From Comamonas sp. lk (GTDB lineage: Bacteria > Pseudomonadota > Gammaproteobacteria > Burkholderiales > Burkholderiaceae_C), in assembly GCA_945925985.1 (NCBI GenBank), contig CAMELV010000007.1:1-64000 (forward strand): 64,000 nucleotides of DNA, read 5' to 3'. The notes beneath the pieces were generated by a model, which was not told the DNA's origin, searched no databases, and saw only the letters and a list, made by a program, of their open reading frames with translations. The first letter of the stretch is position 1. The number at the start of each line of letters is the position of its first letter. Shown piece after piece: positions 1-6,915 of this stretch. The position numbers and the translations under genes are program-made.

Positions 1-174
1 TCCCCCGCCCTTTGGGCTCCTCCTTGATGCCGCTGCGCCGCTCAGCCCGTCACCACCTTGAAGACCTTGGCACGCAAACCGTGGCGTCCCTGGCTCCCAA
101 CCCTCCATCCCCGACCCACTTCGTCGTCCCCGACCTGATCGGGGATCCATGACTTCCTGGATCCCCGTGTTCAC

Positions 175-204
175 GAGGATGACGGGGAAGGTCGAGGATG
201 ACGG
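175..204 (-). repeat. Dispersed 30-bp repeat, copy 1
   Basis: This 30-bp block (minus strand begins CCGTCATCCTCGACCTTCCC) recurs exactly at 28575-28604 on the plus strand, 28 kb away, also in an intergenic gap next to a gene end. An exact 30-bp match in two unrelated gaps marks a dispersed chromosomal repeat. Confidence 0.8.
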
Positions 205-330
205 GCTAGAGGGGCATTCGGGTGTTCAGCCTCGCCAGCCAGGGAGGGGATGGCGTGCCTGGTGCAGCGGCATCAAGGAGGAGCCCGCAGGGCGGGGGAC
301 AGCCGCGGAAGCAGGCACGCCAGCCCCGCC

Positions 331-378
331 CAACGCCAACGCCAACGCCAACGCCAACGCCAACGCCAACGCCAACGC
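331..378. repeat. Hexanucleotide microsatellite, 8 x CAACGC
   Basis: Eight perfect tandem copies of the hexamer CAACGC. It lies in the gap 26 bp from the end of the DMT transporter gene, not in a coding region. A unit of six bases would not shift a reading frame; copy number may vary between strains by slipped-strand mispairing (inference). Confidence 0.9.
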
Positions 379-403
379 TAAAAGCAAGCAGCCCGACAGA
401 AGA

Positions 404-1312
404 TCAGCGCAGCAAAATCAACCCCGTCCCCACCACCGTCAAGCCCGCGCCCAGCCAGGCCGCCGGCGCGGGTGGTCGGCCCAGGCGCAGCCACAGCATG
501 GGCAGCAGCAGCACCGGTGACACCGAGGACAGGATGCCAACGGTGCCAACCTCGCCGTTTTTCAAGGCCAGGAGCACCAGCGTCATACCCAGGCACATGG
601 CGACAAAACCATTCACGCCGGTCTGGGCCAGCACCGCAAGAGTGGGGCGCTGCAAGGGCCGGGCGGCGGCAAAACCGCTGGCCAGCAGCGCAAACTGAGC
701 GAGTGTGGCCACGCTGACACGCACCGCCGAGGCAGCGATCGGATCGACACCGGGCGTGATCATGACGGGCTTGACGATGAGCGAGGCCAGCGCCTGGCAC
801 AGCGCAGCCAGCAGGGCCAGCAGCACACCTGCGCCAACGTGACCCTGATCGGCCTCCCAGGCGTGGTCGTCGTCCTGGCGCCGGCCAAGCAAGATGGCTG
901 TCATCACACCCACCAAGGTCAGCGCGCCGCCCAATGCCGCCTGCAGTCCGATGCGCTCGCCCAGCACCACAAAACCCAGCACCGCGCTGAACGCCGCATG
1001 GGTGGCAAACAGCACACCGGCGCGGCGTGGCCCAAGCCGGTTCATGGCGGCAAACAGGGCCACATCGCCAACAAAGATGCCGACCAGCCCGCTCAACGCC
1101 AGCGGCCACCAGCTCTGCGGCGGCAGGCTGCGCCAACCGCCCCAGGGGGCCAGCGTGAGCGTCACACCCCACAGCATCAAGGCCACCAGCAGCATGCGCA
1201 AGCGGCTGAAGGCAAAAGCGCCCAAATGGCGCGAGGGCCCGACCGAGATCAGACTGCCGAGCGCCCAGCAGGCGGCGGCGCCCAGCGCCAGCAGGTCATA
1301 GGCGGCCGGCAT
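404..1312 (-). CDS. DMT/EamA family transporter
   Basis: 302 aa integral membrane protein with about ten hydrophobic helices in two repeated EamA-like halves, the usual length and layout of drug/metabolite transporters (N-terminal half includes ALGAAACWALGSLISV, second half begins near ALLAALCQALASLIVK). The substrate cannot be read from sequence. It is the last gene of a minus-strand operon: its ATG overlaps the TGA of the creatininase-like gene by one base (1312), which implies translational coupling. Downstream is only repeat-rich DNA. Family assignment is sure; role is unknown. Confidence 0.85.
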   Translation of the reverse strand: MPAAYDLLALGAAACWALGSLISVGPSRHLGAFAFSRLRMLLVALMLWGVTLTLAPWGGWRSLPPQSWWPLALSGLVGIFVGDVALFAAMNRLGPRRAGVLFATHAAFSAVLGFVVLGERIGLQAALGGALTLVGVMTAILLGRRQDDDHAWEADQGHVGAGVLLALLAALCQALASLIVKPVMITPGVDPIAASAVRVSVATLAQFALLASGFAAARPLQRPTLAVLAQTGVNGFVAMCLGMTLVLLALKNGEVGTVGILSSVSPVLLLPMLWLRLGRPPAPAAWLGAGLTVVGTGLILLR

Positions 1313-2145
1313 CAGCCGAGGTCGGGGCGATCGACCAGCGTGCTCAGCGGCAAGCGGTCCAGCTCGGCCAGCAGCTGCGCCAGCGACCGGCCTGCCGCCT
1401 GCACCAGGGCGTCGCCCTTGGCGGCGGTAGCGGCGGCGGCATGGCCTACGGCCCCGGCCGGGTGGTAGTCCTGCGTCTGCCAGCCGAGTTTGGCGCTGCG
1501 GCCGTTGCCCAGAATGGGGAACTGCTGCGCGCGCGCCTGTGCGGTCGAGGCAAAGTGGTGGGCCTGGTCCATCTGCACCCGCTGTAGCGCCAGGGCCAGC
1601 ATCATCGAGGTCTCGATCTCACCGCCATGGATGCCAAAGCGGTGCTCTTCGGCGCTGAACAAGGCGTTCAGGTCCTGCCCCTGCGCGTCATGCAGCGGCA
1701 GGTTGAACCAGCTGCAGCTGTACACCAGCAGGTTGAGGCGGGCGCGCAGGTCGCGGGCCACCAGGTCCATGACACTGACCTGCCCGCCGTGGCTGTTGAA
1801 CAGCAGCAGCTTGCGCACGCCAGCCGCCGCCACCGATTCGCCGATCTCTGTCCACAGCCGCAGCACAGTCTCGGCTTTGAGCGTGAGCGTGCCGGGAAAG
1901 CGGGCGTGCTCGGGGCTCAGGCCCACGGCCTGGGTAGGCAGGAACAGCACGCTCAGTTCAGGCGACAGATGCGGCAAGCTGGCGGCCACAATGCCGTCGG
2001 CCAACACCGTGTCCACGCTGAGCGGCAGGTGCGGCCCATGCTGCTCGGTGGCGGCCACCGGCAGCACGGCGATGGTGCGGGCCGGGTCCAGTTGCGCAAA
2101 GTCGCGCGTGCACAGATCAGCCCAAAAGCGGGAAGGCAGGGTCAT
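1312..2145 (-). CDS. Creatininase family amidohydrolase
   Basis: 277 aa. The N-terminal metal-binding motif is present (ATEQHGPHLPLSVDT, residues about 31-45), followed by the NSHGGQ loop and GIHGGEIETSMML, which supply the His, Glu and Asp ligands typical of the creatininase/MftE-like fold. Members hydrolyse cyclic or linear amides; some act in peptide or cofactor maturation, so a partnership with the upstream radical SAM protein is possible but unproven. ATG overlaps the radical SAM stop by 4 bp (ATGA) and the stop overlaps the transporter start. Since the island cuts the operon upstream, expression now depends on a promoter in the radical SAM remnant or the island edge. Confidence 0.88.
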   Translation of the reverse strand: MTLPSRFWADLCTRDFAQLDPARTIAVLPVAATEQHGPHLPLSVDTVLADGIVAASLPHLSPELSVLFLPTQAVGLSPEHARFPGTLTLKAETVLRLWTEIGESVAAAGVRKLLLFNSHGGQVSVMDLVARDLRARLNLLVYSCSWFNLPLHDAQGQDLNALFSAEEHRFGIHGGEIETSMMLALALQRVQMDQAHHFASTAQARAQQFPILGNGRSAKLGWQTQDYHPAGAVGHAAAATAAKGDALVQAAGRSLAQLLAELDRLPLSTLVDRPDLG

Positions 2146-3217
2146 GGCGTGATCATAGGGGCGTTTGCGCCCAGCCCGTGCTGCTGCTGGCGAGGCACCA
2201 AGCCAGCGCTGCTGCGCGCGGCGGGTGGACCCTGGGCCGGCAGCACAGACAGCAGGGCGCGCGGCCTAGCGCGGGCACCGCTGGCCAGGTAATCGGCCAG
2301 CAGGGCGTCGAGCACGCTGTCCCGCACCAGGTGCACCACCTTCGGATCCTGGCCGGGCTGTGCGACCAGATAGTCAAACAAATGGTCCACCAATGCCTCA
2401 GGGCTCAGGCCGCTGGTCTGGCCGCTGTGCTGCCACAGCCAGTCGCTCCAGGCCAAAAACGCGGCAAAAGGCGACGGGCCCTGCAGCAGCAGCGCCAGCG
2501 TGCGGCTGAATCTGCCCGAGTTGGCCACCAGGTCCCAGTAGCGGGCCAGCCGCACAAAACGCTGCACCTCGTCCCGGCTGAGCACCGAGGTCTGCTGAAC
2601 GGCATAGGGCGGCTCGGCGTCGTAGACCATGCCCCAGGCCTCGGTGTGGCGGGCGATCGGCGTGCCTCGCAGGCGCTTGAGCAGGCCGAGCTGGATCTCA
2701 TGCGGGCGCAGCGCGTACAGGGTGTCAAAACCCTGGGCAAAACTGGCCAGGGTCTCGCCGGGCAGGCCGAAGATCAAGTCGGTGTGCAGGTGGGCTTGGG
2801 ACTGAGTCACCAGCCAGTCCAGGTTAGCCAGGGTTTTGGCGTGGTCCTGGCGGCGCGAGATGCGTTGCTGCACCTCGGGATTGAAACTCTGGATGCCAAT
2901 TTCGAACTGCAGCACGCCAGGTGGAAACTGCGCGATCAGGGCCTTGAGCCGGTCGGGCAATTGGTCCGGGATCAGCTCAAAGTGCACAAACAGGTCCGGG
3001 GCTAGTGCGTGGATTAGTGGCGCAGGCGGCAAGCGATCCAGGAAAAACTGCAGGATTCGCGCCGAGGCCTCGATCTTGAGGTTAAACGTGCGGTCCACAA
3101 ACTTGAACTGGCGTGCGCCGCGTTGGTAGAGCTGATCCAACTCAGCCAAAAACGGGTCCAGTTCAAAGGCCCAGGCGGTCTTGTCGAGTGAGCTCAGACA
3201 AAACTCGCATTGCATTC
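2142..3217 (-). pseudogene. B12-binding radical SAM protein, C-terminal host fragment
   Basis: Downstream part of a host gene split by the island. It carries the last two cysteines of the radical SAM cluster motif (QCEFCLSSLDKTAW) and the rest of the radical SAM barrel and C-terminal region, about 355 aa. The first cysteine and the cobalamin-binding half lie in the matching fragment 23006-23573. The open frame starts a few codons inside the island end (to 3233), but without the first cluster cysteine and the B12 domain the product cannot be a working radical SAM enzyme. A complete homolog lies in the island at 11570-13207. Removing 3218-23005 rejoins the two halves in frame with two extra codons. 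Confidence 0.93.
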
Positions 3218-3231
3218 TTATGTAGAATTCC
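3218..3231 (+). repeat. Left terminal inverted repeat of the island
   Basis: TTATGTAGAATTCC matches the complement of the right end at 13 of 14 positions. It lies exactly where homology to the host radical SAM gene stops. A further CACTCAAA block is found inside both ends at similar orientation (about 3255 and about 22955), perhaps a recombinase-binding site (inference). Confidence 0.82.
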
Positions 3232-3548
3232 ACTGTTCATGTGTATGTATTTACACTCAAATTCTATAGCTACGCAAAGAAAAAGAGAAAAATAGGCTGT
3301 TCATGAACACTAGTTTCGCACTCCAACCCCCTGCACTATGCGCCGAAGCCTCTACAAGACGGTTACTAGCCCAACTGATCAGGTGGAAGTCCGGGCAGCC
3401 AAACATCCGTTACTGCCTGAGCCTACATCGGCTGCAGCGATTGAATCCCTTGCCGACAAGCAAAACTTGTCGTACGTCCTGTGCGGCACTTACCGAATTG
3501 CGGCAATCAAGTACCCCGATCCTGAATAGGACGACCCTGGAATTCTCC
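3232..3548. other. Left island edge, no gene seen
   Basis: No convincing gene. ORFs at 3303 and 3338 have no recognisable content. The segment around 3325-3445 resembles, with gaps, the segment 13600-13700 just downstream of the helicase gene (shared blocks TGCGCCGA, CCTCTACA, ATCAG, CGTTAC, CTACAT). That suggests an old duplicated element end or a decayed gene remnant. Confidence 0.5.
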
Positions 3549-3788
3549 TTACCCTGAGTTATCAGCGAGCAAGTCTGTGATATCCACATTCAATGCCTGC
3601 GCCAACTTCTCGATGTTGTCCAACGACACGTTCCTTTCGGATCTCTCCACCGAACCAACGTAGGTTCGGTGAAGGCCACCTAGGTCAGCCAGCGCTTCCT
3701 GGGACATGCCGAGTCCCGCCCTCAGACTGCGCATGTTCGATGCCAGACGATTTCGAGCAGAAACATTCTTTCTTACCTGCGTACTCAT
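3549..3788 (-). CDS. XRE-family transcriptional regulator
   Basis: 79 aa, essentially one HTH_3 domain (MSQEALADLGGLHRTYVGS at about residues 28-46, then VERSERNVSLDNIEKLAQAL). This is the compact form typical of restriction-modification controller proteins and of regulators of phage or toxin loci. It is divergent from the paralogous gene pair at 3848 and 4288, with a 59-bp shared gap, so it probably represses or times that pair as well as itself. No methylase or restriction gene is adjacent, so a controller-protein role is only analogy. Confidence 0.85.
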   Translation of the reverse strand: MSTQVRKNVSARNRLASNMRSLRAGLGMSQEALADLGGLHRTYVGSVERSERNVSLDNIEKLAQALNVDITDLLADNSG

Positions 3789-3847
3789 GCAGGTAGCTTC
3801 TTGCTATGATGCTTTTGCGTCTACAGACTTTAAGTAGCATTTTGCTC
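3789..3847. promoter_or_regulatory. Divergent promoter and operator region of the XRE locus
   Basis: 59 bp between the XRE gene and the first paralog. It contains the palindrome GTCTACAGAC (3819-3828) followed by GACTTTAAGTA, which resembles GACT-N3-AGTC style boxes bound by small XRE controller proteins, with the last base off. Operator assignment is inference from position and symmetry. Confidence 0.4.
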
Positions 3848-4249
3848 ATGAATAAACTTTATGATGACAGAGATCGCTTGGCAGAACTTGCCCGGAATGG
3901 TTTTGCCCGGATGTATCTGCCCTGCGACCTGACCGACGAGTCCTTAGCATCGCTTGCCAACGATCTGCGATTACTTCAGGGTAAAGGTGAGGCTGATGAG
4001 GGATACCCGGCCGCCTTTGAACGCATCTTATATCTGCTTAGCGAACTCTTTTTTTTGCAAAGTGAGAAACTGACCGGTAAAAGCGAAGCCAGTTTCACGT
4101 TGAGCCAGATGCACCATTGGCTGGGCAGGCTTAATCACTACGTCCAGCGAGAAATCGTGTCTCGAGTGAACAAACAGCCTTGCCCGCAAGACACGACAAA
4201 TCTGCTGGCCGAACTAAGCGAGCACGTGTTGACTACGCGAACTCAATAA
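3848..4249 (+). CDS. Unknown protein, paralog A of a tandem pair
   Basis: 133 aa from ATG 3848; an earlier in-frame ATG at 3806 would add 14 residues that are absent from the paralog. I do not recognise the family. It is acidic, soluble and helical in appearance, with no signal peptide or membrane segment. It aligns over nearly its whole length with the next gene: LPCDLTDESLASLANDL versus LPCNLADDVLQLISNDL, HHWLGRLNHYVQREIVSR versus DHWMERFQYYVEREILSR, and TNLLAELSEHV versus TEQLLAELEEEV. The conserved (D/H)HW, YYVxREI and SR residues are the likely functional core. With the divergent XRE gene it forms a compact three-gene locus. Confidence 0.7.
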   Translation: MNKLYDDRDRLAELARNGFARMYLPCDLTDESLASLANDLRLLQGKGEADEGYPAAFERILYLLSELFFLQSEKLTGKSEASFTLSQMHHWLGRLNHYVQREIVSRVNKQPCPQDTTNLLAELSEHVLTTRTQ

Positions 4250-4287
4250 CGGCACAGATCCACTTAGCTTTTTTAGGGGACATGACA

Positions 4288-4722
4288 ATGGCTTACACCG
4301 ACTTCGATGATTTGACCAATCTCACCACCGACGCGACGCCCGAATCAGCGCTGCCCTGCAACTTGGCCGACGACGTGCTTCAGTTGATTTCCAATGACCT
4401 GAAGCAGGTGGCTCTTTGCAGAACAACGACGCTCGATGCGTATCCGCGTCGGACCAACACCATACACCTGCTTAGCCAACTGATCTTGCCCAAACTAAAG
4501 CACATCACTGGCGAGGAGAAGTACGAAATGTCGTGGGAAAGAATTGACCACTGGATGGAACGGTTTCAGTATTACGTCGAGCGTGAAATTTTGTCGCGTG
4601 CCAATGAGACGTCAAGCCGGGCAGACACCGAGCAGTTGCTGGCAGAACTTGAGGAGGAGGTGTTTCCCAGTCCTTACGAAGCTCTACTGGCAGCAACTAC
4701 AGGACCAAAATTGTCTCGGTGA
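4288..4722 (+). CDS. Unknown protein, paralog B of a tandem pair
   Basis: 144 aa from ATG 4288, chosen because AGGGGA (4276-4281) gives good spacing; ATG 4282 is too close. It is a clear paralog of the preceding gene, 38 bp downstream of it, so the pair arose by tandem duplication and has diverged. Shared features are the LPC(N/D)LxD opening, a helical centre with YP near the middle, HWxxRxxYYVxREIxSR, and a Leu/Glu-rich end. No known domain is evident. Candidates include a heteromeric cytosolic complex, an immunity or antitoxin-like pair, or a phage-inhibition module; none is shown by the sequence. Confidence 0.7.
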   Translation: MAYTDFDDLTNLTTDATPESALPCNLADDVLQLISNDLKQVALCRTTTLDAYPRRTNTIHLLSQLILPKLKHITGEEKYEMSWERIDHWMERFQYYVEREILSRANETSSRADTEQLLAELEEEVFPSPYEALLAATTGPKLSR

Positions 4723-5059
4723 GGCAGTGTGTCCGAGAGGATGAATTGCAGGTTCGTGCTAGGTAGCCAATAGCCTTAAATCAAAAGTGCAAAATTTATG
4801 TTGTCCAAGAGTCTTCTGGGACTGATAGAGCGCAGCTCAATGGGCAAAGGCAGGGCTGTTCATTTTTGACAAAGGGTATACCCTGATAAAAATGAGATTT
4901 TTACGACGGAGAATTATGGGGGCAAGTGGCAAAAATCCCGCCAACCTGAGATTAGAGATGAATTAAGCCCAAATCTCAGAATTTTTAAAGCAGTCTATGG
5001 GTGGCTAGTTATCAATTACTAAATTTTATAGTTTAAAAAACTTATAATTTTATACATAA
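4723..5059. other. AT-rich intergenic region with small palindromes
   Basis: No gene seen. TTGACA at 4866-4871 is followed by the perfect palindrome GGGTATACCC (4874-4883), a layout that could be a repressed promoter for the downstream secreted protein. A stem CTGAGATT (4946-4953) with AATCTCAG (4972-4979) lies further on. Base composition falls sharply here, the start of an AT-rich segment running to about 8200. Confidence 0.4.
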
Positions 5060-6034
5060 ATGAAGATAATATCAATTGCCATTCTTGCGATTGCTACAAT
5101 GCTAAACGCGCACGCATTCAGCAATAACCAAAATTCGATTAATGGCCTCTTGCGTATTTACGGCTATCTGTTGGGGCAAGACAACTCATTGAAAATAATT
5201 GAAGAAAGTTATCCCGAATTAAAGCAAAGCGCAAATATTTCTCGCTTAAGATTCGAATCTTCTTATCCGCGTTTAAAAGAAAAAGCTTCAGAAATGATAA
5301 TCGCTTTGGGCGGAGAGCAGGGAAAAAAAATTATTGAAAATATTAATGAGAAGATGGCTGAGCAACCTCCAAAGACCTTTCTCAAAAATCAAGCAATGTT
5401 ATTTTTGCTAACTGTTTCACTTAGATCCGAAGGAAAATTTGATGATAAGTCAACGGGCGAACTTATGCTTGCACTTAATTATTTTGATAACCCCGAGAGA
5501 GAAATCAGTGATAAAAAGTACAAAAAGTTTAATACAAAAAATGAAATTAAAGCCAAGGGGTTGGACTTAAATATTATTTTACCAACATCTTGGTCTGAAC
5601 AAGAAGGGAGCTCGCCAAATACAATCAAAAGTTGGACTTCAGAGGCTGGACTCGGTATATCGATGATAAATTTGCTTGTTCGGAATACTGATGATACTAG
5701 GACAAAAGCTGAGGTGCGAAGAGCGGTAGAGCGAAAAGAACTTGATAATATGGTTCACCCCAAAGCAGTTGTTAATAAAATAACATATGCAGAGGTTGGC
5801 ATGCAACCAGGGTGGTATGCGGAAACAGAAATTCAACTCCAACGACTTGATCTGGACCTGTACACCATTAATAAAAATTTGTATATATTATATGACGGGA
5901 AGATAATTGAACTTGGATGCGCCAGTTTTGGATTGCTAAGTAAAAAAGATCAACTAATAAAAGAATCAACTAGAGTCGGAGATCTTTGCCGCCTAGTGTT
6001 TTTATCGCTTATGATTAATAATTTATATCAATAA
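5060..6034 (+). CDS. Predicted secreted protein, unknown function
   Basis: 324 aa, strongly AT-rich. Residues 1-19 form a Sec signal peptide ending LNAHA, so the product should be periplasmic or secreted. The N-terminal half is helical and Lys/Glu-rich; the C-terminal half (from about KGLDLNIILPTSWSEQEG) has a beta-rich look with motifs such as GWYAETEIQLQRL. I recognise no catalytic motif or named domain. Base use is unlike the host chromosome, so it was probably acquired separately from the island backbone. It may work with the small membrane protein 150 bp downstream, but the gap is too long to assume one operon. Confidence 0.65.
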   Translation: MKIISIAILAIATMLNAHAFSNNQNSINGLLRIYGYLLGQDNSLKIIEESYPELKQSANISRLRFESSYPRLKEKASEMIIALGGEQGKKIIENINEKMAEQPPKTFLKNQAMLFLLTVSLRSEGKFDDKSTGELMLALNYFDNPEREISDKKYKKFNTKNEIKAKGLDLNIILPTSWSEQEGSSPNTIKSWTSEAGLGISMINLLVRNTDDTRTKAEVRRAVERKELDNMVHPKAVVNKITYAEVGMQPGWYAETEIQLQRLDLDLYTINKNLYILYDGKIIELGCASFGLLSKKDQLIKESTRVGDLCRLVFLSLMINNLYQ

Positions 6035-6184
6035 ATTTACAGTTTCCGGGCTAATTCATGTCTTTTGTGATGTGTTTTTCACATGTTATTGACTCATCAC
6101 GATCAAAGTGGTAGTGCTTGCTATTTTAATTTCAAGCAATATTTAAATGTAAGAAAATATAGCTTTTCAGAATAGGGGAGTTGT

Positions 6185-6463
6185 GTGAAACGGTTAATTA
6201 TTCGTGCAATATCAGTATTATTTTTTTTGATTTTTATAGCTGCCATTGTTTCGCAATTGGGGCTTGCCTACATCAGAAAAAATGAAGATGGACCCCTAAT
6301 GGCATTCACTCAGATGTTATTGAATCCTAATTTAATTATTTCGAATCCACAGGGCGCTTTTTTTATTTTCTTGAATGCCTCTTCTTTATTGTTTTTCATT
6401 TGGATTTTCTATGCTATTGGTAAAAAGTTGTGGAAAGAAAGCATGCCTAAGCATCCTCTATAA
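6185..6463 (+). CDS. Small two-helix membrane protein
   Basis: 92 aa from a GTG start preceded by AGGGGAG (about 6174-6180), a good ribosome-binding site that decides the start. There are two hydrophobic segments, about residues 7-28 and 59-80 (FFIFLNASSLLFFIWIFYAI), separated by a charged loop. The C-terminus is Lys-rich. No family recognised. AT-rich like its neighbours. The size and topology resemble small accessory or immunity membrane proteins found beside secreted proteins, but this is only pattern likeness. Confidence 0.6.
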   Translation: MKRLIIRAISVLFFLIFIAAIVSQLGLAYIRKNEDGPLMAFTQMLLNPNLIISNPQGAFFIFLNASSLLFFIWIFYAIGKKLWKESMPKHPL

Positions 6464-6487
6464 AGCCTTAGTTTATCCTTTTGGAAA

Positions 6488-6619
6488 ATGCTTCAGTCAG
6501 CAAAGCTGCACGAGCATGACCCATGGGCTTATCTCAAAGACGTGTTGACGAGACTGCCTGGACACATGAACAGCCGCATCGGAGAACTGCTGCCACACCG
6601 CGGGCAACCGCAATCCTGA
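6488..6619 (+). pseudogene. IS66-family transposase C-terminal remnant
   Basis: The frame from 6488 reads HDPWAYLKDVLTRLPGH then NSRIGELLPHR and a stop. This is the conserved C-terminal end of IS66 TnpC transposases (AYLxDVLxRL and SRIxELLPHR). Only about 43 residues remain, so it is a fossil of an insertion sequence. GC content is higher than in flanking genes, as expected for a fragment of separate origin. Confidence 0.8.
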
Positions 6620-6695
6620 ATCTGCGGCACGGTCAAGGTGCCGTCGCCAGACGCTTACGACCAGCCTCGGGTATTTGAGTTTGCTTAGTGTGCAT

Positions 6696-6721
6696 GTGTC
6701 CACCTGTTTGTTAGTGGACAC
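6696..6721. repeat. Hairpin GTGTCCAC/GTGGACAC
   Basis: Perfect 8-bp arms (6696-6703 and 6714-6721) with a 10-nt loop. It abuts the 53-bp inverted repeat starting at 6721, so it may be part of a decayed mobile-element end. Confidence 0.55.
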
Positions 6722-6773
6722 CATGCTCCTTAAAAATGTCGCTCTTGGGTAGTGGGGTTCGCCGGGCGCTTAC
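6721..6773 (+). repeat. 53-bp inverted repeat, left copy
   Basis: This block is repeated in inverse orientation at 8298-8350 with about five or six mismatches (shared core GCTCTTGGGTAGTGGGGTTC). The two copies bracket a 1.6-kb segment with one AT-rich gene and a resolvase fossil. The left copy adjoins an IS66 remnant, the right copy cuts a nuclease gene, which suggests they are ends of a former mobile segment. Confidence 0.8.
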
Positions 6774-6915
6774 CAAAAATCGGCGCCTAAGTCAAATGTA
6801 AGTCTGTGCGAACACACAGCAGACAAAGACTCAAAAAACACCTCCGCTGAAATAGATGAATTGTCCGGAAAGGGTGAAGGTGAAGGTGAGATGTTATTAA
6901 TATTGCAGTGATTTA

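Larger units (their letters stand above)
1..403. other. Repeat-rich intergenic region
   Basis: I see no credible gene here; long ORFs in it arise from repeats and GC-rich sequence. Positions 1-38 and about 260-297 form a long imperfect inverted repeat (CCTCCTTGATGCCGCTG on one side, its complement on the other). Inside it are smaller hairpins: CCCCGA 128-133 with TCGGGG 139-144, and GGGGATCCA 141-149 with TGGATCCCC 158-166. A hexamer array and a dispersed 30-bp repeat are listed separately. It lies just downstream of the DMT transporter stop, so part of it may act in transcription termination; that is inference. Confidence 0.6.

Noticed and set aside
149-698. ORFs with Asn-Ala or Pro-Thr repeat runs
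   Set aside because: The repeats come from translating the CAACGC microsatellite; no conserved content, and they overlap the end of the DMT gene on the other strand.
3549-3788. Restriction-modification controller protein
   Set aside because: The protein is of that type, but no methyltransferase or restriction enzyme lies beside it; only a general XRE call is supported.
6497-6724. 75-aa minus-strand ORF
   Set aside because: It is antisense to the IS66 transposase tail and has no recognisable content.
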